A stretch of DNA of 64,000 nt, from positions 1-64,000 of the forward strand of contig DAOTXS010000076.1 of the NCBI GenBank assembly GCA_034435055.1, given 5' to 3'. The notes beneath the pieces are model-generated. The model ran no database searches. It had not been told where the DNA came from and was given only the letters and a program-made list of their open reading frames with translations. This document shows positions 55,432-63,616 of this stretch, piece by piece. The position numbers and the translations under genes are program-made. The number at the start of each line of letters is the position of its first letter. The stretch's first letter is position 1. This DNA comes from DAOTXS01 sp034435055 (lineage in GTDB: Bacteria; Chloroflexota; Anaerolineae; UBA4142).

Positions 55432-56130
55432 ATGACGCAAACACTTCCTGATCTCGTCGAATCGCTGGGTCGTGTTGAGCATTTCAAACGCTTTCCGGCA
55501 GCCGACCGCGCGGAGATTGTCAACGCCGGTCAAGTGCGAACATTCCCGGCGGGCAGTGTGATTTTCCGCGAAGGCGAACCGTCGGCGGGAATGTTCGTGC
55601 TGTTTTCTGGACACGTGCATCTGTGCAAGTTGGGACCCCAAGGTCAGCAATCGATTGTCGCCGAAATCGAGCCGGTCATTATGTTCAACGAAGTTACGGT
55701 GCTGGACGGGGGCCCGAATTTGACGACGGCATTAGCACTGCAAGATTGCGTGACGTGGAACATCACTGTCGATCATTTTCAGGCGTTGCTCAAACGCTAT
55801 CCGATTGTTGGCTTGGGTTTGCTCCGCGTCCTGGCACAACGCACGCGCAATTTGCTCTCGCAGTACGAAGACCTCTCCTTCCGTTCCGTCGTCGCGCGGA
55901 CCGCCAAACTCCTCCTCGATTTAAGCGAGCACGGCACGCGTCCGATTGATCGCAAAGAGTACACGAACGCGGATATGGCGGCGCGCATATCGACCGTGCC
56001 GGAAGCGTTGAGCCGCTCGTTCCAAATTCTTCGCAAAAACGGCGACATCGTTTGTACGCGGACGACAATAGTCGTCAGGCAACCTCAAACGCTAGAAAAG
56101 TTCGCACAGATCGAGCGAAACTTGTACTGA
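55432..56130 (+). CDS. Crp/Fnr-family transcriptional regulator
   Basis: 232 residues. Cyclic-nucleotide-binding-type beta-roll (F-P-A-G-S-V-I-F-R-E-G-E-P-S-A-G-M-F-V-L-F-S-G, residues ~38-60) joined to a winged helix (Y-T-N-A-D-M-A-A-R-I-S-T-V-P-E-A-L-S-R-S-F, ~180-205). The cysteine arrangement of FNR (N-terminal cluster) is absent; whether it binds a nucleotide, heme or other effector cannot be seen. It follows tatC by 15 bases and may control the respiratory genes downstream. Confidence 0.9.
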   Translation: MTQTLPDLVESLGRVEHFKRFPAADRAEIVNAGQVRTFPAGSVIFREGEPSAGMFVLFSGHVHLCKLGPQGQQSIVAEIEPVIMFNEVTVLDGGPNLTTALALQDCVTWNITVDHFQALLKRYPIVGLGLLRVLAQRTRNLLSQYEDLSFRSVVARTAKLLLDLSEHGTRPIDRKEYTNADMAARISTVPEALSRSFQILRKNGDIVCTRTTIVVRQPQTLEKFAQIERNLY

Positions 56131-56160
56131 CTCTCCCAGGGAATTCAAAAAACCCGCAAA

Positions 56161-56198
56161 AACACACACCCCCAAGCTAGCCCGGGGTGTGTGTTTGT
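56161..56198 (+). terminator. Terminator after the Crp/Fnr gene
   Basis: AACACACACCCC (56161-56172) pairs with GGGGTGTGTGTT (56184-56195), 11-base loop, short T-run. Confidence 0.85.
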
Positions 56199-56329
56199 TA
56201 TGCAACTGATACGAAATCGTTATTCTTTTTTACGCACTTGGCATTATTATCGTGGTAATATATGTTTGGAACCAGGTAGCACCTGAACCGCAACCAAAAA
56301 ACTCAAACGAGTCTGCCAAACGCGCAGAC

Positions 56330-56435
56330 TAACTAATGGTGCTAGTTTGCAGGTGGATGGCTGTGAGATTCAAGTAGCGCATCGCAAAATCAAAGCACAA
56401 AATATGCTCAAGAATCGCACTAGCACCATTAGTTA
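56330..56435 (-). mobile_element. 106-bp MITE-like element, copy 2
   Basis: Reverse complement of 42257-42362 with one difference in 106 bases; same TA-flanked 17-base terminal inverted repeats. Located in the GEVED gene's upstream region. Confidence 0.85.
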
Positions 56436-56602
56436 CTATCACTGAACAGTATAAACCGAGACCTTCTTTCACCTTTGATTGTGCTATCTGGTTCTTGCTG
56501 TACATTTGATATTCATTTCGTCGAGCGATGACAAACGTCCTTGTCTCCGTCGAAGGCGTTTGTCCGCGATAATGTCATTAATCTTTGCTCAAGGAGTCGT
56601 AC

Positions 56603-58762
56603 ATGTTTCAAATCAAACTGCCCCGGTGGCTAACTCCAATGCAGGTGGTTCTAGAACTTGCATTGCTCACACTTCCCCTCTTGTTCTTCGTGGGAACTCC
56701 GCAACCGGTTTATGCCGCCACTTGTTCTGGCACCCTCGATTATGGCGATGCGCCTTCTTCGTATGGAGTCGCGTGTGCTAATTCGGCTGGAACCCTCCGC
56801 CTTGGAAGTGTAACACCAGACGAGGAAGCGTACCCCGGTTTTCAAAGTGCAGGCGCAACCGGCGACAGCACCAACGGTACTAACGACGAGAATTTCCTCA
56901 ATCCACTTACGCCAATCGATCTGGCTTATCCTCAATACGTCTGGACGGTTCCGGTTCTGAATAATACCGGTTCCGCCACAACGCTGGTGGGGTGGATCGA
57001 TTTCGATGGCAACGGGACGTTTGATGCCAACGAACGCGCGAATGCCAATGTGCCTACTAACGCGGCTACGCAAAATATTACACTCACCTGGACGATTCCC
57101 GTCACCGCCACACCTAACATCACCACCTATGCGCGTTTGCGCATTATGCCAACGACAACCTCTAGCGATTGGCAACCCACCGGCAATTTCCCCAACGCAA
57201 CTAGCAACGGCGAAGTGGAAGATTATCAAGTTACAACGGTGCAAAGCATTGTGTGTACGCCGGGCAGATCGTTTTATTACATCGATGGTTCTGCGTACAC
57301 CATCAATACCTATGATCTCGCGACCGGCACAAGCGTCGCTGTCAATGATCCACCATCACAAACCAATATCAACGGACTTGGCGTTGATCAATCCAACGGA
57401 ATTATCTATTATCAGGATGCCGATAACTCGACTACACCTGATGGCATCTACTACTACAATGCTGTTAACAATACGAACGGAACAATCACCGATGATGGTC
57501 AGACAGCGCCTTTGAATCTTCCGTTGGGTAATGGCTGGCAAACTGCCTCTGGTGCGTTTGGCAATGGCAGATATTACGCTGGCATCGATGGTGGTGATAT
57601 CGGAACGATCTACGAAATCACTCTGAACGCGGCAGGGACTGCGCCCGTAAGCGCGCGCGCTTTGATTACTCCCAACACCGGCTGTGGTCAAACCACCTGT
57701 CAGAATTACGGCGATCTTATGGTGGTTGGCAATCGAATGTACGTCGCGTTCTGGAGTAATGGAGGTGGTCCGGGAGAAACCCAGTGGTTCGATGTGTATG
57801 ACATCAATAGCCAGTTGCGCTTGAGTCGCCAAACACTTGGTTCAGCCCAAAGTGCAACCGGTTTCGCATTCCAATTAGCACGTGACGGAAACGGGCAAAT
57901 TTACGCCATAACCAGCGCTGGTTCGCCAAGCGGTCGAGTCTACACCGTTACCAATGGCTTGATCGAATGGGGTGCTTCTGGCGCCAATCCAATTCGCACC
58001 ATCGGCACACTGGTGAATGACGCCTCGGAATGCCCAATCTCACCAATGGATTTTGGCGATGCGCCCACCTCGTACGGCTGGGACGCCGGTCCAAGCGCCG
58101 CGCGACATAGCATCGATGCAAACTTGCGATTAGGAAATGTAAGTGGCACGTCAACCCTCCGCGACTTGCGCGGGATGTCCTCAGCGAATGCCGACGGCGA
58201 TGATCTTTCCGGCGGCACCGATGACGAAGACGCCGTAGCATCCTTGCCCACTCTCCGCGAGAATGACACATCCTATTCGATTCCGAATATCACCGTCTTC
58301 AACAACACCGGGAGCAACGCGACGCTCTACGCCTGGATCGATTTCAATCGCGATGGACAGTATCAACAAAGTGAGCGCGCGACCGTTACGGTTCCCTCCA
58401 GCGCGAGCACCCAGAGCATCACGATCACTTGGAATAGTTTGAGCGGCTTGGTAGCGGGACCAAGTTTCTTGCGCCTGCGTCTATCAACCGCAACCACCAC
58501 GACGAGCAGTTGGGGTACCGGCAACGACGGCGCGTTCCTCGCCACCGGCTACGCCGCCAACGGCGAAGTGGAAGATTATCCAATTACGATAAACGCTCCA
58601 ACGGCAATCAAACTCTCATCCTTCACTACGCAGAAATTCATCGATGTGAATGTCGAGGAAATTCAGAAATACTGGGAATTGGGAGCCGCGCTTGTGCTAT
58701 TCGCCGCGTTGGGATTGTATCGATTCTACAGATTGAGCCACGCAATCGCCATAAAGCGTTGA
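56603..58762 (+). CDS. Surface protein with two GEVED domains
   Basis: 719 residues from the ATG at 56603 (AAGGAG box). Signal peptide ending around V-Y-A-A-T, then a GEVED domain (W-I-D-F-D-G-N-G-T-F ... N-G-E-V-E-D-Y-Q-V, residues ~35-210), a beta-propeller-like middle part (~215-470), a second GEVED domain (W-I-D-F-N-R-D-G-Q-Y ... N-G-E-V-E-D-Y-P-I, ~480-670) and a C-terminal membrane helix with a basic tail (~690-719). The D-x-D-x-D/N-G loops suggest calcium binding. Adhesin or cell-surface structural role inferred. Confidence 0.85.
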   Translation: MFQIKLPRWLTPMQVVLELALLTLPLLFFVGTPQPVYAATCSGTLDYGDAPSSYGVACANSAGTLRLGSVTPDEEAYPGFQSAGATGDSTNGTNDENFLNPLTPIDLAYPQYVWTVPVLNNTGSATTLVGWIDFDGNGTFDANERANANVPTNAATQNITLTWTIPVTATPNITTYARLRIMPTTTSSDWQPTGNFPNATSNGEVEDYQVTTVQSIVCTPGRSFYYIDGSAYTINTYDLATGTSVAVNDPPSQTNINGLGVDQSNGIIYYQDADNSTTPDGIYYYNAVNNTNGTITDDGQTAPLNLPLGNGWQTASGAFGNGRYYAGIDGGDIGTIYEITLNAAGTAPVSARALITPNTGCGQTTCQNYGDLMVVGNRMYVAFWSNGGGPGETQWFDVYDINSQLRLSRQTLGSAQSATGFAFQLARDGNGQIYAITSAGSPSGRVYTVTNGLIEWGASGANPIRTIGTLVNDASECPISPMDFGDAPTSYGWDAGPSAARHSIDANLRLGNVSGTSTLRDLRGMSSANADGDDLSGGTDDEDAVASLPTLRENDTSYSIPNITVFNNTGSNATLYAWIDFNRDGQYQQSERATVTVPSSASTQSITITWNSLSGLVAGPSFLRLRLSTATTTTSSWGTGNDGAFLATGYAANGEVEDYPITINAPTAIKLSSFTTQKFIDVNVEEIQKYWELGAALVLFAALGLYRFYRLSHAIAIKR

Positions 58763-58785
58763 AAATATATCGACGCAACCGGCAA

Positions 58786-58818
58786 AATGGGCGAGGGTAA
58801 CCTCGCCCATTGAATTTT
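58786..58818 (+). terminator. Terminator after the GEVED gene
   Basis: AATGGGCGAGG (58786-58796) pairs with CCTCGCCCATT (58801-58811), tetraloop GTAA, followed by GAATTTT. Confidence 0.85.
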
Positions 58819-58932
58819 CCTCAATTGACGAAAGTCAATGACACATATCCTGCCGCGTGGTATTCTTTATCCGATCAATCACGAATGGGGTGTGCGAAGG
58901 CGCACGCCCAAAAATCAAAATCGGGTGATGCT

Positions 58933-58974
58933 TGCCTTTCCGATGTCATCGGCATTTGAAAGGCATTTTTTATT
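58933..58974 (+). terminator. Terminator-like hairpin upstream of the cytochromes
   Basis: TGCCTTTC (58933-58940) pairs with GAAAGGCA (58958-58965), inner CGA/TCG pair, followed by TTTTTTATT. No gene ends just before it, so it may be a conditional attenuator for the downstream cluster. Confidence 0.65.
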
Positions 58975-58989
58975 GCTAAACGATGGTGC

Positions 58990-59115
58990 GCGGATGTGGT
59001 AATCAAAGGAGGTGATGGCTTTCCCGCATCCTAGCAACGACTTCGTCCTGACGAAAGATTGCCGCGTTGGAAAAACGAGCGGCAACTCCGGTGACGAAAG
59101 CGAAAAAGCACCTCT
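58990..59115 (+). ncRNA. Candidate structured leader RNA of the cytochrome cluster
   Basis: Closing stem GGATG (58992-58996)/CATCC (59027-59031), hairpin TTCG/CGAA (about 59042-59055), a strong hairpin TTGCCGC-GTT/AAC-GCGGCAA (59059-59085), and GGTG/CACC (59090-59112). No known riboswitch class was recognised. Confidence 0.4.
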
Positions 59116-59152
59116 GACGCCAATCATCTTTGTCTGGCACGGAGGTTGCCGA

Positions 59153-60160
59153 ATGAAAAAAATTGTATTGGGTAGTCTGTTACTGATTGCAGTGTTAATG
59201 CTGTTCGCGTGCGCGACGCCAACGCCTGAAACCAAGATCGTGGAAAAAACAATCGTTGTTGAAAAGCCGGTGGAAAAAGTGGTTACGGTGATCGTTCAGC
59301 CAACCCAAGCGCCGGAACCCACCAAACCGCTGGTGGATGTCAAAGCCATCGAGGCGGCGTACAAATTGAGTTCGCACTCGAACAACTGGGGCGAAGGACG
59401 CGGACCCAACACGCTTTGCGCGCGCTGTCACTCGCCGCGCAACTGGGATCCTAAAGCGGTCCCCGGTCCCGCGCCCAACTGCGTGGCGTGCAAGTTCCCG
59501 TTTGACAAAGAAGTTCGCAAGCCGCCGCCGAACACAAACGTATTTATCGAACAAAAAGATTGGAAAAACATCGGTTGCGACGTGTGCCACCAAGTCAGCG
59601 CGAGCGGTGTCGTCGATCCGAAACCGGTAATGTGGAATCAAGCGACTGGCAAGTATGACACCGTCGCCACGACAACCGAATTGTGTGAGAAATGTCACAC
59701 CGATAGTTTGGGCGGGTCGAAACACAAAATGGCGATGGGCGGACCCGCGCACACCGGCCAAATCGGTTTGACCACACCGCGACCAAACGATTGCACCGAT
59801 TGCCACAACCCGCATTCGCAACAGGCAAGTTGCACAAGCTGTCACGGCGATGTGTTCAAGACCAAACCGAACACCGGCCATATTGCAGTCCACGCTAAAA
59901 TCGCGTGCGATGCGTGCCACGATGCGCGCGGTCTCACCGTTGGACCCAATGCGGACAAGACGATGTGGGTCGCTTTCCAAACGACCACTTCACCCGCGGG
60001 CGGGCCACCGACGCTATCGCAAGTTACATCACACACGTTGCAAAAAGCAGTTGCCTGCACGCGCTGTCACTACGACAACAATCCGAACAAACTTCGTTCG
60101 ATGGTTACACCAACCGCAACGCGACCACCGACGACTCCCACCGCCACGCCAACGCGGTAA
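59153..60160 (+). CDS. Eight-heme c-type cytochrome lipoprotein, paralogue 1
   Basis: 335 residues from the ATG at 59153 (GGAGG box 8 bases before). Lipobox L-F-A-C (Cys 20) anchors it outside the membrane. Heme sites in order: CARCH, CVACK, CDVCH, CEKCH, CTDCH, CTSCH, CDACH, CTRCH, i.e. seven CxxCH and one CxxCK. CxxCK is the lysine-ligated type found at the active heme of NrfA and octaheme nitrite reductases. This protein is shorter than those enzymes, so it may be a new compact branch or purely an electron carrier. C-terminal Thr/Pro tail. Tandem paralogue follows. Confidence 0.87.
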   Translation: MKKIVLGSLLLIAVLMLFACATPTPETKIVEKTIVVEKPVEKVVTVIVQPTQAPEPTKPLVDVKAIEAAYKLSSHSNNWGEGRGPNTLCARCHSPRNWDPKAVPGPAPNCVACKFPFDKEVRKPPPNTNVFIEQKDWKNIGCDVCHQVSASGVVDPKPVMWNQATGKYDTVATTTELCEKCHTDSLGGSKHKMAMGGPAHTGQIGLTTPRPNDCTDCHNPHSQQASCTSCHGDVFKTKPNTGHIAVHAKIACDACHDARGLTVGPNADKTMWVAFQTTTSPAGGPPTLSQVTSHTLQKAVACTRCHYDNNPNKLRSMVTPTATRPPTTPTATPTR

Positions 60161-60170
60161 GACGAATTAT

Positions 60171-60203
60171 AGACTTCCGAAATCTTCAAGATTTCGGAAG
60201 TCT
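60171..60203. repeat. AGACTTCCGAAATCTT palindrome between the two cytochrome genes
   Basis: A 16-base arm (60171-60186) and its exact complement (60188-60203) with a single-base centre; it sits 13 bases before the second cytochrome start. Confidence 0.8.
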
Positions 60204-60215
60204 CTCAGGTCTCAA

Positions 60216-61076
60216 ATGAAATCGATCATTTCAATCATTTCGCTTGCCGCGCTTCTTGCCATCGTTGCGTGTGCGCCAACACCCGCCGCGCCGGCGGCGA
60301 CATCCTCGCAAGCAAGCGCGCCGGCACCATCGACGCAATCGTCCGTGTCACCGGTCGCGGCGGGACAATCGAACGATGTCAAATCGTTGTGGCAGAGTAG
60401 CAAACACGCCAACACGTACATTCTCGAAGGCGACGAAAATAATTCGTGCGCGCGTTGTCACTCGCCGACGAATTGGTTGCCGACATCGCCGGACGAAATG
60501 CCGGCAAGTTGTAGTTCGTGCAAGTTCACCATCAAGCCGCCCAAGCCGATTGCGAAAACCGAGTGGAAAAATATCGAATGCGCGCAATGCCACAAGACGC
60601 AAAAAGAAATCGTGGGCAAAGAAGTCGCGTGGCTGAACGCGCTCGTCGCCGCGTTCGATACGGTGAACGATCCGTACGAATTGGTGAAATCGACGACCGA
60701 GTTGTGCGAGAAATGTCATCGCGACGCGTACAAAATCGAAATGGGCAAAGCGGCGCACGCGAGTCAAACTTGCACCGGTTGCCACAATCCACATTCGACA
60801 AAAGCGAGTTGCGCGACGTGTCACGCATCGTTATCGAAATCGGCGGGACACGACGCGGCGCACGCAAACGTGAACTGCGTGGCGTGCCACGATGCTGGCG
60901 GCTGGCAAGTGCAACCGGTCGGCGATCAGAAAATTTGGCAATCGATGCGCCCAACGGATTTGAAAGGCAAGCCGAATCCAATTCCGTACACGTCGCATAA
61001 TTTGCAAAAGAGTGTGGATTGCGCGCGCTGTCATTTTGCCGGCAATCCGTGGAATTTAAAGGCGGATAAAAAGTAA
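60216..61076 (+). CDS. Eight-heme c-type cytochrome lipoprotein, paralogue 2
   Basis: 286 residues from the ATG at 60216; the open frame extends far upstream over the first cytochrome but only this start gives a lipoprotein signal (I-V-A-C, Cys ~19). Heme sites in the same order as paralogue 1: CARCH, CSSCK, CAQCH, CEKCH, CTGCH, CATCH, CVACH, CARCH, again seven CxxCH and one CxxCK at position two. Shared words (C-E-K-C-H, C-H-N-P-H-S, H-T/N-L-Q-K) show a tandem duplication. Ends L-K-A-D-K-K without a Thr tail. Confidence 0.87.
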   Translation: MKSIISIISLAALLAIVACAPTPAAPAATSSQASAPAPSTQSSVSPVAAGQSNDVKSLWQSSKHANTYILEGDENNSCARCHSPTNWLPTSPDEMPASCSSCKFTIKPPKPIAKTEWKNIECAQCHKTQKEIVGKEVAWLNALVAAFDTVNDPYELVKSTTELCEKCHRDAYKIEMGKAAHASQTCTGCHNPHSTKASCATCHASLSKSAGHDAAHANVNCVACHDAGGWQVQPVGDQKIWQSMRPTDLKGKPNPIPYTSHNLQKSVDCARCHFAGNPWNLKADKK

Positions 61077-61082
61077 TTTCAA

Positions 61083-61140
61083 TCACAGGGCACAGAGCGC
61101 ACAAAGAGAAAATTTTTTCTCTGTGAGCTCTGTCCCTATG
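61083..61140. repeat. CACAGGGCACAGAGCGCACAAAGAG-type inverted repeat
   Basis: The left half GGGCACAGAGC...AAAGAGAAAA and right half TTTTCTCTGTGAGCTCTGTCCC pair imperfectly; it ends about 25 bases before the membrane-protein ATG. Confidence 0.65.
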
Positions 61141-61165
61141 GTAAAAATACTGTCGAGGTATATCT

Positions 61166-62623
61166 ATGCAAGCATTCGGACAACGTTTCACTTTTCTCTT
61201 TCGTTCGACCAAAGGACTCGTTCTTGTTGCGATTGCGATGATCGGCATCACGACCGCGTTCTTCGGTTTGCTGTCCGGTCCGATGGCTGAGTTGGGCATT
61301 CGCGATATTTGGGTGCGACTCTTTGGCGTTCAGATGAATCCGGCGGAACGCGAAGGGCGCATCGTTATGCTCTACCATTCGATTGCGATGGCAGTCGTCG
61401 CCATCGAGACGTACATCATCACCGCGATCATCAAAATGAAAGAACAATCCAAAACGATGATCAACGCGACGATGACCGTCGGCTTTATGTGCGCGATGAT
61501 TTTCGGTTTGCTCTTTGCGTACTTTGGGCACAACTGGATTTTCCACGGCTTGTTTCTCTTTGGGCAGTCGCTCATCTTTTTCGCCGGGTGTGTTCTCGCC
61601 GTCGCGTTGAATCCCTGGGCAAAAGAATATCGCGTGGAGAAATCGGAGTACGCGTCGTGGCGCGGCATCGATTTGGAACGCGCGGCATTTTTTGCGATGG
61701 CAGTCGCGACGCTTGGCTCGGCGCTGTTCGGCGCGGTGCCGGGTTCGTACTCCGGCAACGGCTTTGAAACTTTTCTCGCCGAAGATGTTGTGCGCGAAGT
61801 GCACAAGACGCCACTCGAACTTGCGGTCATCGGACATCTACACATTATGCTCACGCTGATCGCGGTTGCGCTCGCGCTCATCGTCGGACGCTGGTTCGAT
61901 TTCAAAGGAGTTTTGCACAAACTCGCCATGCCGTTGATGATTTTCGGGACCATTATCATCACACTCGGCGTGTGGCTCGTGGTGCCTTTTGAGGAAACTG
62001 CGCATTACATCATCTACGCCGGGTCGGTTGGCATTTTGCTCGCGGCGTTGTTTCTGGTTATCTTTGGTTTCCGCAAACTGATTGCCGAAGGTACGCAAGG
62101 AAATCCCAATGCCAATTTCGTTCAGAAGATCGGCGCGTTGTTGCGCGACCCGCTCAAGTTTGGTTCGCTGTGGCAAATGGTGTACATGAATTTCGCTGTG
62201 ACCTTCATCGGTTTGTTTATGGCGATTCGGCTTGACGCGATTATCCGCACGTGGCCCCACCGCGAAGAACGCATTACACTGACCGGGCATTGGCACATGC
62301 TCGCGACGATCATCGCGACGATCATCTTGCTGTACTACGCCGATATGATCGGACTCAAAGGTCGCGTGCGCCAACTCTTTGGTTGGTTCATCATCATCTT
62401 TTCCGATCTCGCGCTCGGCGCGGCGGCCGTCTTTGCCACCAAACGACTTTACGTCGCCGAATCCGAACAGCAATCGCTCGTGAACGGCATTATGCTCGTT
62501 ACCGATTTCAGTCTGGCAACGATTCTCGTAGCGCTCGCGTTGTTGATGATCTGGCGGCTCGTCGATTTGTTCAACGCGAAAGGCGTCTGGAAAAAAGAAT
62601 TGGAAGAGGAGGTACTGCGATGA
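61166..62623 (+). CDS. Histidine-rich polytopic membrane protein, possible heme-binding oxidoreductase subunit
   Basis: 485 residues with about eleven hydrophobic helices. Several helices hold conserved-looking histidines: M-L-Y-H-S-I-A-M (~75), F-G-H-N-W-I-F-H-G-L-F (~122), I-G-H-L-H-I-M-L (~222) and T-G-H-W-H-M-L-A-T (~375). The H-x-H helices recall heme-copper oxidase subunit I, but the H-P-E-V-Y copper motif was not found, so that relation is unproven. Between the cytochromes and the FGE-fold lipoprotein and near a heme O synthase, it is a good candidate for the membrane quinol- or cytochrome-interacting part of this complex. Confidence 0.6.
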   Translation: MQAFGQRFTFLFRSTKGLVLVAIAMIGITTAFFGLLSGPMAELGIRDIWVRLFGVQMNPAEREGRIVMLYHSIAMAVVAIETYIITAIIKMKEQSKTMINATMTVGFMCAMIFGLLFAYFGHNWIFHGLFLFGQSLIFFAGCVLAVALNPWAKEYRVEKSEYASWRGIDLERAAFFAMAVATLGSALFGAVPGSYSGNGFETFLAEDVVREVHKTPLELAVIGHLHIMLTLIAVALALIVGRWFDFKGVLHKLAMPLMIFGTIIITLGVWLVVPFEETAHYIIYAGSVGILLAALFLVIFGFRKLIAEGTQGNPNANFVQKIGALLRDPLKFGSLWQMVYMNFAVTFIGLFMAIRLDAIIRTWPHREERITLTGHWHMLATIIATIILLYYADMIGLKGRVRQLFGWFIIIFSDLALGAAAVFATKRLYVAESEQQSLVNGIMLVTDFSLATILVALALLMIWRLVDLFNAKGVWKKELEEEVLR

Positions 62624-63615
62624 AACGAATTGGCGTTTGTAGTGCGCGACAAAGCGAAGCGGAGTCGCGTATGCCAGAACGACACTTCGCTCAAATCGCT
62701 TCGTGTCTGACTACAAACATACGCGTCATCCCATTGATTTTCCTTGCCCTCCTCGCTGTCGCCTGCGTTGCTTCACCGACCGCGCAGAATTACACGCCGC
62801 TCAAGTACGATCCCGGCATCGACGCCAATGCCTGGGCGATGATTCCTGCCGGCGAATTTTTCTTTGGTCAGCACAACGTCGTCGAAAAAACTGACGCGTT
62901 CGCGATGATGATTACGCTCGTGACGAACCAGCAGTACGCCGATTTCCTGAACAAAGCACTTGCCGACGGCAAAATAAAACTTGCCGACAACAAGATTCTC
63001 ACGCCGTACCCCGGCGACAAGTTCATCGGGCGGCGGCATGAAAAGAAAATTCTTGCCGGCGATTACCCGGCGATCACAATCACCAACAAGGATTTGCGGC
63101 TGACGTTCGATGGAAAAACTTTTGCCGCGAAACCCGGCTACGAAAATCATCCGGCCGTCGCGGTAACGTGGTTTGGCGCGCGCGCGTACTGCGAGTACTA
63201 TAGCTGGCAACTGCCCACCGAAATCGAATGGGAAAAAGCGGCGCGCGGCACGGACAAGCGTGCGTTCCCCTGGGGCGACGAAATTAGCGCGAGCAACGCA
63301 AATTTCTACACGAGCAAAGACCCGTACGAAAAGTTGCTGGGTAATCAAGGCGACACGACGCCGGTCGGTTTCTACAACGGCAAAGCGTACGACGGCTTCC
63401 AAACGGTAAAATCGGTTAGCCCGTACGGACTGTACGATATGGCGGGCAACGTGTGGCAATGGACGAACAATCTTACCGAAGGAATGCACTATCGTTATAT
63501 GCGCGGTGGCAGTCGTGGCACGTACGATTACAATTTGCGCGTGTGGTCGCGCAACGCGGCGGAACCGGATTATGCCTCCGCGCAAGTGGGGTTTCGGTGT
63601 ATCAAGAAGAAATAG
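62620..63615 (+). CDS. Formylglycine-generating-enzyme-fold (SUMF1-like) lipoprotein
   Basis: 331 residues; ATG at 62620 overlaps the preceding stop (ATGA) and has GGAGG 7 bases upstream. Lipobox V-A-C-V (~residue 49) is preceded by an unusual 35-residue stretch encoded by a palindromic repeat. The domain shows M-I-P-A-G-E-F-F-F-G, L-V-T-N-Q-Q-Y-A-D-F, L-P-T-E-I-E-W-E-K-A-A-R-G, F-P-W-G-D-E, Y-D-M-A-G-N-V-W-Q-W-T, R-G-G-S and V-G-F-R-C. The Cys pair of true FGE enzymes is not evident, so it is more likely a structural or binding version serving the cytochrome complex. Confidence 0.85.
   Translation: MKRIGVCSARQSEAESRMPERHFAQIASCLTTNIRVIPLIFLALLAVACVASPTAQNYTPLKYDPGIDANAWAMIPAGEFFFGQHNVVEKTDAFAMMITLVTNQQYADFLNKALADGKIKLADNKILTPYPGDKFIGRRHEKKILAGDYPAITITNKDLRLTFDGKTFAAKPGYENHPAVAVTWFGARAYCEYYSWQLPTEIEWEKAARGTDKRAFPWGDEISASNANFYTSKDPYEKLLGNQGDTTPVGFYNGKAYDGFQTVKSVSPYGLYDMAGNVWQWTNNLTEGMHYRYMRGGSRGTYDYNLRVWSRNAAEPDYASAQVGFRCIKKK
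62635..62716 (+). repeat. Palindromic element inside the FGE-fold lipoprotein's N-terminus
   Basis: Ends GTTTGTAGT (62635-62643) and ACTACAAAC (62708-62716) are perfect complements; inner AAGCGAAGCG/CGCTTCG words pair too. Translated in frame between the start codon and the signal peptide. Confidence 0.75.
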
Positions 63616-63616
63616 T

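Larger units (their letters stand above)
56131..56602. other. 472-base intergenic region: terminator, mobile element, hairpin
   Basis: Contains the Crp/Fnr terminator, the second MITE-like copy (56330-56435), and a hairpin GACAAACG/CGTTTGTC between about 56528 and 56573 in the leader of the GEVED gene. No ORF or convincing promoter was found; the stretch is AT-richer than its surroundings. Confidence 0.5.
58763..59152. other. Intergenic and structured 5' leader of the cytochrome cluster
   Basis: Holds the GEVED terminator (58786-58811), a hairpin GGGTGTGCG/CGCACGCCC (58888-58909), a second terminator-like hairpin (58933-58974) and a multi-stem region (58990-59115), all before the cytochrome ATG at 59153. 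No ORF is likely; a longer in-frame extension of the cytochrome gene passes through here but lacks a signal-peptide start. Confidence 0.55.

Noticed and set aside
58990..59115. c-di-GMP (GEMM) or cobalamin riboswitch
   Set aside because: Such switches occur before cytochrome genes, but the conserved GEMM and B12-box bases were not found, so only a generic structured leader is claimed.
61166..62623. Firm call as heme-copper oxidase subunit I
   Set aside because: Histidine pairs in helices are suggestive, but no H-P-E-V-Y copper site was identified; kept as uncharacterised membrane protein.
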